This document shows positions 1 through 10,093 of a stretch of 64,000 nucleotides of DNA, in pieces. The stretch is taken from the NCBI RefSeq assembly GCF_004115215.2, contig NC_041751.1, positions 33,061,958 to 33,125,957 of the forward strand. Reading direction: 5' to 3'. Origin of the DNA: Ornithorhynchus anatinus. Taxonomy: Eukaryota > Chordata > Mammalia > Monotremata > Ornithorhynchidae. The position numbers were made by a program, and so were the translations under genes. Position 1 is the stretch's first letter, and every line of letters starts with the position of its first letter. Below the pieces are notes generated by a model. That model was given only the letters and a program-made list of their open reading frames with translations. It was not told where the DNA came from and did not search any database.

Positions 1-217
1 GACTATATAACTGTACTCTTGAGTGGAGCGTTCGTCCACTTCCTCGACTTTCCCTTCTCTCCTTCCTCCTCTACGTAATTTATTCTGTATCTACCTCTCC
101 CATTAGATCACAATCTCCCGGAGAGCCGGAACGATGCAATTATATCTCTTTTCGCCTCTCCTGAGAGCTTACTACAGTGCCTGGCACCCAGGATGTGGTC
201 AATAGATACCTTTGATG

Positions 218-475
218 ATAATAACAGGAATAATTACGGTCTTTGTTAAGCGCTTACTATGTGCCACGCCCTGTTCTTAGTGCTGGAGTAGATACAAGCA
301 AATCAGGTTGGACACAGTCCCTGTCCCACATGGGGCTCCCCGTCTCAATCCCCATTTTACAGATGAGATAACTGAGGCACAGAGAAGTGAAGTGACTTGC
401 CCAAGGTCACACGACAGGGAAGTAGCGGAACCGGGATTAGAACCCAAGACCTCTGACTCCCAAGCCCGTGCTCTG
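218..475 (-). repeat. Mon1 SINE
   Basis: MIR-like, tRNA-derived SINE in reverse orientation: the tail (ttgttaagcgcttactatg) comes first and the tRNA-like head with a box B remnant comes last. It runs directly into a GGAT-rich simple repeat. Confidence 0.85.
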
Positions 476-560
476 GGTGGATGGAAGGATGGATGGACCA
501 ATGGTTGGAAGGATGGATGGGTGGAAGGAAGGAAAGATGGATTGATGAGAGAGGATGGAT
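475..560. repeat. GGAT/GGAA simple repeat
   Basis: About 85 bases of imperfect ggat and ggaa units at the head end of the preceding SINE. Confidence 0.85.
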
Positions 561-671
561 TCAACAAGAGAAATGGAGCTGCGGTCATTCTCTCTTCCCA
601 TTTTCCAACTTTCATATCCACCCCCAGAGTCATGCTAAAGAGCGTTTCGTTATATTTTCATAATCATTATA

Positions 672-1565
672 ACGATATCGTTATTGTGTTTATTAAGAGT
701 TCGTGTGCCTAAATTGTTCCACTTGCTGGAGTAGAAACCGAAGAATCAGTTCAGACACAGTTCCCGTCTCACAGGGGATCAGGGTGTAAGAGGACGAGAG
801 ATCCTAGGGAGGTTAAGTCACTGCCCCGAGGTCACACAGCAGCCCGGTAGCAGAGCTGGCTTCAGAGCTCGTCTCAATCAATCAGTCCTTCGATCATATT
901 TATTGACTACTTACTCTGGGCCCAGCACTGTGCTAAGCACTTGGAAAAGTTCAGGATAGCAGAGTTGGTAGACACTTTCCCTGCCCACAGCGAGCTTACG
1001 GTCTAGAGCGGTTCCCATTCCTTTAGGCCGTGATAAAGTTAAAAGAAAAAATGATGGTGCTTGTTAAGCACTTGCTATGTGTCAAGCACTGTTCTTAGCA
1101 CTGGAGTAGATACAAAGGCCATCGGGTCGTCCCACGTGGGGTTCACAGTCTCGATCCCCGTTTTACAGATGAAGTAACTGAGGTAAGGAGAAGTTAAGTG
1201 GCTTGCCCAAGGTCACACAGAAGACAAGTGGCAGAGTGGGAGTTAGAACCGCCCCCAAACTGGATTTACTGTACTTGGGAGAATTCAGTTTAACAGAGTT
1301 TATTCATTCATTCAATAATATTTATTGAGCGCTTACTCTGTTCAGAGCACTGTACTAAGCGGTTGAAATGTACAATTCGGTAACAGATAGAGACAATCCC
1401 TGCCCATTGACGGGCTCACAGTCTAAGCGAGGGAGACAGACACATTCCCTATCCATAGTGAGCTTACAGTCTGTGGGGACTTCCCTTCCTTTATTCATTC
1501 AAAAGCATTTACTGAGGGCTTACTATGTGCAGAGCACTGTACTAAGCGCTTGGAATGTAGAGACG
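672..1565. repeat. Degraded Mon1 copies and L2 3' ends
   Basis: In order: a diverged Mon1 (-) at about 672-875, an L2 tail (-) at 876-1010, a Mon1 (-) at 1045-1252, and L2 tails (-) at 1300-1442 and 1491-1565. The L2 tails show the signature tatttattgagcgcttact followed by gcagagcactgtactaagcg. About 165 bases to the stop of the first OR hold nothing recognised. Confidence 0.75.
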
Positions 1566-1729
1566 CCTCCCCCAAACCAGATAGTCGGTCATATTTCAGT
1601 CTCAGCCGCCTCCCTCCCAGACCCGGACAATTAATTCATCAACGTCCAGCGCTTTCTGTGAACCCTGAAGGGCCGGTAAGTCCATGGTTAGGTCCGAGGA
1701 CAACTCCTTGGTTAAGTGGTGGTGTGAGA

Positions 1730-2698
1730 TTATCTACACAAGGAAGGAGACATTCTGTACCAGAGCAGAGGCTGGGTGAGTGACCTTTTTAGGATCCTGC
1801 CCATCGCCGCCTTCATGTCGCGGTTCCTCAGGCTGTAGATGAGGGGGTTGAGGGCGGGGGGCACCACCGTGTAGAACACGGACACCAGCAGGTCTACGAT
1901 CAAGGAGGAGTCTGAGGGTGGCTTGAAGTAGACAAATATACCCGCGGAGAAGAAAACAGTGACGACGACGAGGTGGGGCAGGCAGGTGGAGAAGGCTCTG
2001 CCCCGGCCCTCGGCGGCCGGCATCCTCAGCACGGCCCCGAAGATGCGCACGTACGAGACGGCGATGGAGGCGAAGCAGACGACGCCTAAGGCTGCCTCAA
2101 AAATGAGGGTCGCGTCGATGGCGATGTGCTTCTCGGAGCAGGTGATCTTCAGCAGAGGAGGGATGTCACAGAAGAACTGGGGGACGGTGTTGGACCCGCA
2201 GAAGGACAGGGAGAACGTCCCAGCTGAATACATTGCTGCAAACAGACCCCCGCCGAGCCAGGAGGCGGCCGCCAGCTTCCCACAGGCCCCTCGGTCCATG
2301 ACGACCTCGTAGCGCAGGGGGAGGCAGATGGCGGCGTAGCGGTCGTAGGACATGGCCGTGAGGACGAACAGCTCCGAGCCGGCAAACCAGGCCACCGAGA
2401 AGACTTGGACGGTACAGCCCACTAGGGAGATGGATCTACGGTCGGTCAGGGAGTTGTGGATGGAGTTGGGGACGGTGACGGTGACGAGGCAGAAGTCGAG
2501 GACGGACAGGTTCCTGAGGAAGAAGTACATGGGGGTGCGGAGGCGCCGGTCGAGGAGGGTGACGGCGACGATGAGGAGGTTCCCCGTGAGGGCCGCCAGG
2601 TAGAACAGGAGGAACAGCGCGGCCTGGACCAGCTGCAGCTCCCGGACCTCCGAGAATCCCAGCAGGAGGAATTCCCTCACCGCGGAGATGTTGGTCAT
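1730..2698 (-). CDS. Olfactory receptor, OR14-like, intact
   Basis: Odorant-binding class II GPCR of olfactory sensory neurons, 322 residues in one coding exon. Visible family features are N-glycosylation site NIS at residue 3, TM1 GN (39-40), PMYFF (56-60), DRY (119-121) in SYDRYAAIC, RAFSTC before TM6, and PALNPLIYSLRN in TM7. All four usual extracellular cysteines (95, 167, 177, 187) are present. The DIPPLLKITCSE segment and the whole second extracellular loop resemble family OR14. The ATG at 2698 fits the family start and lies 10 bases after a good acceptor (tttctcccgtacag). The C-terminal tail is about 15 residues longer than in its neighbours. Likely functional; the exact subfamily cannot be set by eye. 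Confidence 0.93.
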   Translation of the reverse strand: MTNISAVREFLLLGFSEVRELQLVQAALFLLFYLAALTGNLLIVAVTLLDRRLRTPMYFFLRNLSVLDFCLVTVTVPNSIHNSLTDRRSISLVGCTVQVFSVAWFAGSELFVLTAMSYDRYAAICLPLRYEVVMDRGACGKLAAASWLGGGLFAAMYSAGTFSLSFCGSNTVPQFFCDIPPLLKITCSEKHIAIDATLIFEAALGVVCFASIAVSYVRIFGAVLRMPAAEGRGRAFSTCLPHLVVVTVFFSAGIFVYFKPPSDSSLIVDLLVSVFYTVVPPALNPLIYSLRNRDMKAAMGRILKRSLTQPLLWYRMSPSLCR

Positions 2699-2708
2699 TG
2701 GTAGATCC

Positions 2709-2722
2709 CTGTACGGGAGAAA
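2709..2722 (-). promoter_or_regulatory. Predicted splice acceptor before OR start
   Basis: On the minus strand a pyrimidine-rich tract ends in CAG (AG at 2709-2710), 10 bases before the ATG. It would join to a non-coding exon such as the candidate at 4655-4860. Confidence 0.5.
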
Positions 2723-2979
2723 GACCTTGATGAGGTGAAGAAATCAATAGGAGTCTTACCCGTGAGTCTATGGGAGGAGCTACTTATGGTATATCGGAAG
2801 AGTTATACATTACGAAGTGACCTAGAAACTTGGTAAGAGACTTTCCCACGTAACTAGGAGGTAATTCCGCAGGAAGATCGACACTAATTCTCCGAGTAGG
2901 GACAACAAGATGACAAAGATAGAAGACGGGAAAGCAGCCACAGTAATAATAGCAATAACAGCAAAAACCCTAGTGAAAG

Positions 2980-3232
2980 TTAATAATGTTGGTGTTTGTT
3001 AAGCGCTTACTATGTGCCGAGCACTGTTCTAAGCGCTGGGGTAGACATAGGGGAATCAGGTCGTCCCACGTGGGGCTCACAGTCTTAATCCCCATTTTGC
3101 AGATGAGGGAACTGAGGCACAGAGAAGTTAAGTGACTTGCCCACAGTCACACAGCCGACAAGTGGCAGAGCTGGGATTCGAACTCATGAGCCCTGACTCC
3201 AAAGCCCATGCTCTTTCCACTGAGCCACGCTG
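2980..3232 (-). repeat. Mon1 SINE, near full length
   Basis: Complete from tail to head in reverse orientation. Box B (ggattcgaact) and the head motif ccactgagccacgctg are intact. Confidence 0.9.
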
Positions 3233-3239
3233 AAGTTGT

Positions 3240-4352
3240 CGCATCAATCAATCCAGCAATTAAGAAATCGTATTTTTGAGCATTTTTCTGTGTGCGGAAG
3301 CACTGTACTAAGTACTTGGGAGAATACAATGTAACCAAGTTGATAGACGTGTTCCCTCCCCACAGTAACCTTACAGTCTAAAGGGGGATAAAGATGTTAA
3401 TATAAAATAAATTACGGATACGCACAGAGACTGTAAGCTCGTTATGGGCAGGGAGCGTGTCCGTTACATTGTTATAGCGTACTCTCCCAAGCGCTCAGTA
3501 CAGAGCTCTGCACACAGAACTCTGCTCTTAGCTTAACAGATATTCATTCATTCAACTGTATTTACTGAGGGCCCACTGTGTGCGGAGCACTGGACTGAGC
3601 TGATCGACCGGTAATTGTAATAACGGTGTTTATCGAGCCCGCGGTGGATACGAAAGGCAAGGATCTACCAAGCCCAGAAGGCCCCCTGAAGCACACGAAT
3701 CCATTCTCGCGCACAGAATTACGGCTGAACATCCACGTATCCCAACACTTAATGCCCTCACACGTATTCCCGCTCCCTCACAGAACGGGGTTCTCCCACA
3801 GACGGACAGTCGGCTCGGAGTCAGTCGTATTTGTCGAGGGCTTAGTGCAGAGCACTGTGCCAATCACTTGGGAGAGAACAATACAAAGAAGTTGGTAAAC
3901 ACTTACACACATAAACGTATCTAGTCACTCATTCGGCTCTTCCCTGATCCCCAAACCTGTTGCTTAGGGAGAGATGGAGAACATTCCCCGCTGTTCCCTC
4001 CCCGGATGTCCCCTTTCCCTAAAATCTGGGATTTGCTCCCTGATTTTCCTCCCCTACCCCGACCACACGCACACAGACGCACAAAAAAGTCTGCGGGTCC
4101 GGGGAATCCAACTGCAGCCGCCTCTATACGAGGAAAAAGAACTGCGGCGTGAAGTCTGGCTAAACACGGAAGGGTCTGGCGTGGGACCCCCGTCACATAC
4201 GTCGCCTCGGGCTTGGCAGAGGGCAGGAAGAAGTGATGAATCGAAGGTATTTACTGAGCGCTCACTGGACTAAAGCGTTCAGGAGAGGGCAATCCAACAG
4301 AGACGGTGGACACGTTCTCTGCCCATAAGGAGCTGACAGTCTAGGGGGATGG
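3240..4352. repeat. L2 3' ends around unique sequence
   Basis: L2 tails at 3240-3425 (-), 3426-3535 (+), 3541-3610 (-), 3815-3920 (-) and 4238-4352 (-). Between 3920 and 4238 there is GC-rich, apparently single-copy sequence in which I recognise no gene. Confidence 0.65.
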
Positions 4353-4652
4353 AAGGATGAGGGGGCGTTGATGAGGGGACGACGGCGGGACGATGGAAGG
4401 ACGAGGAAGGGATGTCGGCGAGAGGATGGGGACCGCGGTGGGGGTGAGGGGTCCTAGAACAAACAGCAGATGAGTGCTGGTCCAGGCACGAGCAGAGGAA
4501 GTGATTCCAGTACCAGTGGCTTGTCTGCTCCCGAAAACCCGCCCGCAATGCAGCCCTGGTCCGAACCCGGGGACCGAGTGTGAGATTCTCCACAGACTCA
4601 CTACGGGCTGCTGGCCTCCCCCCGCCCCTCCATCCCCATCCAGGGCTCACTC

Positions 4653-4860
4653 ACCGAGGCGGCGTGGGGCTGGTGGTCGCCGACCTCTGCCAGGCTGGGC
4701 TGGTCCCCCGTCTCCCCTCGGACTCCTGGGTTCGGTCAGCCAAGGAGGGACATCGAGGAGCCCTCGGCCCCTCCCCGCTCTCCCGCGGACACCGAGATGC
4801 TTCTGCGGATGGACCCCGTCCCCAAAGATAAAGCAGCCGCCTCTCCGAGGGGAATCCCTG
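4653..4860 (-). promoter_or_regulatory. Candidate promoter and 5' exon of OR at 1730-2698
   Basis: Read on the minus strand: an EBF-like near match TCCCCTCGGA (4844-4853), a TATA-like GCTTTATCTT just after it, about 170 bases of GC-rich sequence, and a consensus donor CTCG/GTGAGT with GT at 4653-4654. The layout matches modules upstream of the other ORs, but no transcript supports it here. Confidence 0.4.
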
Positions 4861-5194
4861 GAGGACCGGCTCCAGTCCCTACCCAGGGACCTCAGGCCCC
4901 GGGTGACGTGACAACCCTCTCGTCACGTGGTTCTTGGGCCTTGGAACCGGTCTTCGGGATGAAGCATCGTCTCAGACGTTGTTCTGCCGTCTGCCTCCTT
5001 GTTTTCAGTTTCTGCTTTCCATTCAGTAGCTGTTTCGGTAATCTGCGGTTGCTCGTTCTCCTTTCATTAATCAATCAATCAACCGATAGTATTTAATGAA
5101 TGTTAACTGTGTGCGGAACTCAGTACACCACCCCACATAGTAGTGTTCAGGTGAATATAACTTTGAGGCTGGGAGACTTTCTACCTTCGTTGTT

Positions 5195-5464
5195 CATGGA
5201 ATTCATTAAGCACTTACTATGTCCCAAGCACCGTCCTGAGCACGAGGGTAGGTCCAAAACGATCAGGTTCCACCATGGGGGTCGCAATTTAAGCAGGAGG
5301 CGGGAACAGGAATTGAATCCCCATTTTACACATGAGGAAACCGAGGAGTGGAGAAATGAAGTGACCTGCCCGAGGTCACACAGCGGGGAATTGGCAGAGT
5401 TAGGATTAGAACCCAGGTCCTCTGACTTCCGGGCCGGTGCTCTTTCCACTAGGCCATGCCGCAT
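5195..5464 (-). repeat. Mon1 SINE
   Basis: Full-length reverse copy with moderate divergence. A short L2 tail (-) lies just before it at about 5066-5140. Confidence 0.85.
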
Positions 5465-5540
5465 CGCTGACCTTTTCTTGTAGTTTGAGAGTTAATCCTG
5501 AACTATCAGTGATGCTGGTGGAACTCTGCTTCAGAAGGTG

Positions 5541-5815
5541 TGGTGACTGGATGGCTTAGTGGCTAGAACAAGGGCCTGGGAGTCAGAAGGCTATGGGTTC
5601 AAATCCTGGCTCTGCCTCATGTCTGCTGTGTGATCTTGGACAAGTCACTTCACTCCTCTGGGCCTCAGTGACCTCATCTGTAAAATGATGACCCAGGTGG
5701 GCCAGGGACTGTGTCCAACCTGATTAACTTGTATCTACCCCAGCGCTTAGTACAGTGCCTATCACATAGTAAGCGCTTAACAAATACTAGTTAAAAAAAA
5801 ACCACAAAAAAAATC
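5541..5815 (+). repeat. Mon1 SINE
   Basis: Forward copy with a box B variant (gggttcaaatcc) and an A-rich 3' end (ttaaaaaaaaaccac). Confidence 0.85.
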
Positions 5816-6322
5816 GATTGATTGATCACTCTGAGCGCCAGGGAAAAAACAAAACACAAATTAACTAATCACTCAGGAAAAAAACTACTTTTGTTTGAGC
5901 CATACTGTGCACAAACTTACAAGCACGCACTCACACACATTTAGGCACGGAACACTCTAAAGAAATGCAAAAGTGGAGCAAGGTACGTTCTGCAACTTGG
6001 TAATTGGGCAGCGTAAAGTTTGGAAGTCTCAGGTCGGGCTCCACAGCAGGGAGAGGAGTCATTTCGCATGACATTATTTCTCGGGGAAAATCGGTTCCCA
6101 CTGACCAAGTGCCGACTCTGTCACCTTCCATTAAGGCTTGTGCCCTCCTTCGAAGGGTGGCCTTCAGCTCAAGAGACAGAAGACGAATCGAGTGTGACCC
6201 AATCTGTCTGTGGAAACGAGGAGCTTGCTCTAAATAAGTGTTATAGATGGTTTTCCCTTCCCCTAGGGTGGTCTGTGGGTGAAACACACAGAGATCTGGT
6301 TTCTGGAAGTTGCCGGGGTCAT

Positions 6323-7306
6323 TCACTGTGGCCACGTTAACTCCAGCAGGCAAAGAGTGGCGACTTCACGTCCGCAAGACGGAGGCCATTCCCTGCTTAG
6401 CCCCCTCCCCAGGGCGGCCTTCACGTCCCGGTTCCTCAGGCTGTAGATGAGGGGGTTGAGGGCGGGGGGCGACACGGTGTAGAACAAGGACATCAGCGGG
6501 TTCAGTACCGAGGGGGAATCTGAGGGTGGCTCCAAGTAAGCACAGAAAGAAGTGATGACAAAGAGAGTGACGACGGTCAGGTGAGGCAGGCAGGTGGAGA
6601 AGGCTCCGGCCCGGCCCTCGGCGGCCGGCATCCTCGGCACGGCCCGGAAGATGCGCGCGTACGAGACGACGATGAGAATGAAGCAGACGACGCCTAACGC
6701 TACCCCGGCGGCGACGCTCACGTCGATGGCGACGTGCTCCTCGGAGCAGGTGATCTTCAGCAGGGAGGGGACGTCACGGAAGAACTGCTGGACGACGTTG
6801 GACCCGCGGAAGGACAGGGAGAAGGTCGAAGCTGAAAACAGGACTCCGAACAGGCCCCCGCCGAGCCAGGAGGCGGCCGCCATCTTCCCGCAGGTCGCTC
6901 TGTTCATGACGACCCCGTAGCGCAGGGGGAGGCGGATGGCGGCGTAGCGGTCGTAGGACATCGCCGTGAGGAGGAAATATTCTGCACCCGCAAAGAAAAT
7001 CACCAGACAGACCTGTGTTGCACAGCCTAGGAAGGAGATTTCTCTAAGGTCGGTCAGGGAGTTGTAGAAGGATTTGGGGAAGGTGACGGAGACGAGGCAG
7101 AGGTCGATGAGGGACAGGTTCCCGAGGAAGAAGTACATGGGGGCGCGGAGGCGGCGGTCGAGGACGGTGACGGCGACGACGAGGAGGTTCCCCGTCGGGG
7201 CCGCCGGGTAGACCGGGAGGAACAGCGCGGCCTGGACCGGCTGCAGCTCCCGGACCTCCGAGAATCCCAGCAGGAGGAATCCCCTCACTGTGGAGACGTT
7301 GGGCAT
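6323..7306 (-). CDS. Olfactory receptor, OR14-like, open frame lacking the core disulfide
   Basis: Class II OR of 327 residues from the ATG at 7306. That start aligns with all paralogs (MPNVSTVRGF) and follows a predicted acceptor (AG at 7318-7319); an in-frame ATG 108 bases further upstream would add non-homologous residues. DRY (119-121), FSTC and ALNPLIYSLRN are kept, as is glycosylation site NVS at residue 3. Odd: the second extracellular loop reads SFRGSN...FFRDVP, so cysteines 167 and 177 are both arginine while 95 and 187 remain. Cys177 normally pairs with Cys95, so folding is doubtful. TM1 carries Pro34 and Pro37 in place of leucine, and the AIC after DRY is AIR. The C-terminal tail is about 20 residues longer than usual. 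Probably a recently inactivated gene that still has an open frame. Confidence 0.85.
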   Translation of the reverse strand: MPNVSTVRGFLLLGFSEVRELQPVQAALFLPVYPAAPTGNLLVVAVTVLDRRLRAPMYFFLGNLSLIDLCLVSVTFPKSFYNSLTDLREISFLGCATQVCLVIFFAGAEYFLLTAMSYDRYAAIRLPLRYGVVMNRATCGKMAAASWLGGGLFGVLFSASTFSLSFRGSNVVQQFFRDVPSLLKITCSEEHVAIDVSVAAGVALGVVCFILIVVSYARIFRAVPRMPAAEGRAGAFSTCLPHLTVVTLFVITSFCAYLEPPSDSPSVLNPLMSLFYTVSPPALNPLIYSLRNRDVKAALGRGLSREWPPSCGREVATLCLLELTWPQ

Positions 7307-7399
7307 CGCGATAGGACCTGATTTCAGACAGGGATTAAAAACATTCAGGGAGAAACTCCCACGGCAAGATAACGCCTTTGTCCTGAGATGAACCTCAAC

Positions 7400-7790
7400 C
7401 AAAACATTAATCAATCAGTGGTATTTATTGAGTGCTTACTGTGTTCAGAGCACTGTACTGAGCACTTGGGAGAGTCTAGAGAGTTGGTAGACACTTGGCT
7501 CAGTGGAAAGAGCACGGGCTTTGGAGTCAGAGGTCATGGGTTCGAATCCCGGCTCGGCCACTTGTCAGCTGTGGGACTTTGGGCAAGTCACTTTACTTCT
7601 CCGTGCCTCAGTTCCCTCGTCTGTAAAATGGGGATTAAGACTGTGAGCCCCACGTGGGACAACCCGATTCCCCTGTGTCTACCCCAGCGCTCAGAACAGT
7701 GCTCGGCACCTAGTAAGCGCTTAGCCAATACCAACGTTATTATTAGACACGTTCCCTGCCCACAGCCAACTTGCAGTCTAGAAGGGGCAC
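7400..7790. repeat. L2 3' end (-) split by a Mon1 SINE (+)
   Basis: The L2 tail occupies 7400-7492 and 7744-7790. A full-length Mon1 lies between them at 7493-7743, with intact A-box-like TGGCTCAGTGG and box B GGTTCGAATCC. The 7-base target duplication TAGACAC occurs on both sides (7486-7492 and 7744-7750), so the SINE is the younger element. Confidence 0.92.
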
Positions 7791-8202
7791 CTCACGAAGT
7801 CATCTCGTCCTGCCTCCTGTCTTAATTCAGGACAAAACGGAAAACTTTCCACGTTGATGATGTCTATTTTATTCTGAAACATCAGCAGAGATCGTGTCCA
7901 GTACCCTGCACACAGTAAGCGCTCTATACGTTCCCCTGATTGATTTGGGCTATAAAAATCAAGAACGCGGGGGTTGGGTAGTCACCGGTCTACGTGTTTA
8001 GAGCCGGTGCTGAACAATTCACTTTGTCAGACACTACACACACAAGCCATTTCTTCCTTCAACAGAGCACACCGCGTTCAAACAGGCTCGTAGTGTAGAA
8101 TGGAAGTTTGCAAATTCTCAGAAGGGTTCCTAGCCAAGTCACGTCTCAGCGAAAACAAGGATTACGGCAAAATTGAGTGTATCGACGAGCTCTTACTCTC
8201 AG
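7791..8202. other. Mostly unique sequence
   Basis: Apart from an L2 tail fragment (+) at about 7890-7945 I see no gene or repeat here. Confidence 0.5.
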
Positions 8203-8468
8203 GATTATTTTATGGAGCTTATTAAGCGCTTACTATATGCCGGGCACTATACTAACGCACTGTGGGGGATCCAAGCAAATCGGGTTGGATGCCGTCCCTC
8301 TCCCACACGGGGCTTACGGCCTTAATCTCCATTTTATGGATGAGGTAACTGAGGCCCAAGTGAAGTGACTTGCCAGTGTCACATGCGAGATAAGTGGAAG
8401 AAATGGAATTTGAACCCAGGTCCTCTAGACTCCCCAGCCCATGCTCTTTCCACTAAGCGACACTGCTT
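8203..8468 (-). repeat. Mon1 SINE
   Basis: Reverse copy, complete but diverged, with head motif ccactaagcgacactgctt. Confidence 0.82.
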
Positions 8469-8526
8469 TTAATTTAGAGAAATTGTGACTCTGAGCCCTG
8501 TCATCCCAGTTCCCTATTGAAATTTC

Positions 8527-8965
8527 CCTCACCTTTCCCCTGCTCCTCTCCGGGGTGACCGGGCCCGTCCCGGGCTGGGGAGCACCGACCTCTGCTGAGA
8601 GAGAGGCTCACTCCATCTCGTCGATCCTGGACGCCGGTGGGGATGACAGGAAGGTCTGGGTGAGGGGAGGGGGCTGTCGGGATCCTCCCTCTCCCTCTCG
8701 GCTCCCCGGCTGGCCGCGCCGTCCCCTCAGACGACGGCGGGGTTATTTCCTGGGGGATTCTCCGTGGGACGACGGGCCCGGGGCTCCGCCGAGACGGCTG
8801 ACCCTCCGGGAATCTCGGAAGGGCCGCGTCTTGGGCTCCCTGTGGTCCCGGCCCCCACAACCTAAATAACTGTCCATTCCCACGTGGTTCCCACTGTGGG
8901 ACTCCTTCCTACGACAACATCGACGGACTAATCATCATTCCCTCTCTGTGATTAATAATAGCGTT
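8527..8965 (-). promoter_or_regulatory. Candidate promoter and 5' exon of OR at 6323-7306
   Basis: GC-rich module whose reverse complement matches 55528-55860 over more than 300 bases. On the minus strand it has ATTAATCA-like homeodomain sites near 8935-8955, an EBF-like TCCCCCAGGA (8748-8757) followed by GAAATAACCCCG, and a strong donor GGGGAAAG/GTGAGG with GT at 8531-8532. The predicted acceptor before the OR start (TCTGAAATCAG) also matches that of the OR at 58376, so module, acceptor and coding exon were copied together. The predicted intron is about 1.2 kb. Confidence 0.6.
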
Positions 8966-9044
8966 CCGGTTAAGCTCTCAGGTTTGGAGCATCCTGCCGT
9001 GCCAGGGCTTGGGACCATCTGAAATCCGCAGAAATCCATCTGAG

Positions 9045-9392
9045 ACATTCCCCTCTAGACTGTGAGCTCATCATGAGCAGGGAATGTGCCTACCGATCCT
9101 GTTTTATTGTTATATCTTACTCTCCCAAGAGCTTATATGATAAGCAATATGATCGATTGATAGGCATTATTTTCCCCTACTGGAGTCCTATCCGCATTCT
9201 CCATTCCTCCCAAGCTCACCATCTCACTGTGCCTCGTTCCCAACTCCCCCGACTCAGACCCCTACCTCGCCACCTTCCCCCCGCTTGGAATTCCCTCTCC
9301 CTTCACATCCACCGGACCGCAGGGCTTCCCATCTTCAAAACTCCTTCCAGAAACTCTATTAAATCCACGGGACCGTCCCTGATTTTTTTTTC
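9045..9392 (+). repeat. L2 3' tail followed by L2 ORF2 C-terminal fragment
   Basis: 9045-9165 is an L2 terminal tail. From 9166 a second fragment encodes the end of the L2 ORF2 protein (HLPPAWNSLSLHI, then a PIFKTPSRN-like stretch). Confidence 0.75.
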
Positions 9393-9655
9393 ATAATGGT
9401 ACGTGGTAAGTGTTTTTCTGTTTTCCAGGGACCGTTCTAAGCACTGAAGTTCATACGAGCTAGTCGGGTTGGAGACAGTCCCTGTCCCTCGTAGGACTTC
9501 CAGTCTTAATCCCATTTTACAGATGAGTTAGTTGCGGCAAGAAGTGAAATGACCTGCCCAAGGTCACGTGGCAGACAAGTGGTGGAGGCGGAATTAGAAG
9601 CCAGGTCCTCTGACTCCCAGGTTCATGCTCTATCGACTGGGCCATGCTGTTTCCC
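9393..9655 (-). repeat. Mon1 SINE
   Basis: Reverse copy, diverged in the tail. Confidence 0.82.
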
Positions 9656-9741
9656 TGAGCTTCCCTGTATCAGGGTGCTTAATTGTCCTGGTCTGGACCT
9701 GTGTAAAAAGCCCATCCCCATTCTTATTAATAATAATGAGT

Positions 9742-10008
9742 CATAATAATAATTGTGGTATTTGATAAGCATTTATTATGTGCCAGGAACCGTACTAAGC
9801 GCTGGAGTGGATACAAGCAAATTGGGTCAGACAAGTCCCTGTCCCACATGGGGCTCCCAGTCTTAATCCCCATGTTACGTACGAGGTAACTGAGGCCCGG
9901 AGAAGCGAAGCGACTTGCCCAAGGTCACGCAGCAGACGAGTGGTGGAGCCGGGATTAGAACCCAGGTCCTTCCGTATTCTATCCACTAGGCCACACCGCT
10001 TCTCTTGG
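9742..10008 (-). repeat. Mon1 SINE
   Basis: Reverse copy, complete, ending gccacaccgcttctctt about 85 bases from the stop codon of the V1R gene. Confidence 0.87.
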
Positions 10009-10093
10009 ATTGTTGCTGCTGGGATCAAGATACTTGGCCTCTTTGCCCGAGCGGGATTTAATCGGAATGGAGGACGGGAGCTTCCCTGGGAAT

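Noticed and set aside
275-640. Open frames over the GGAT repeat
   Set aside because: They translate a SINE plus a simple repeat.
7307-7414. N-terminal extension of 36 residues on the OR at 6323-7306
   Set aside because: It has no similarity to any OR and crosses the predicted splice acceptor; the ATG at 7306 aligns with all paralogs.
7493-7570. tRNA-like sequence with A and B boxes
   Set aside because: It is the head of a Mon1 SINE; no cloverleaf acceptor stem or independent tRNA end is visible.
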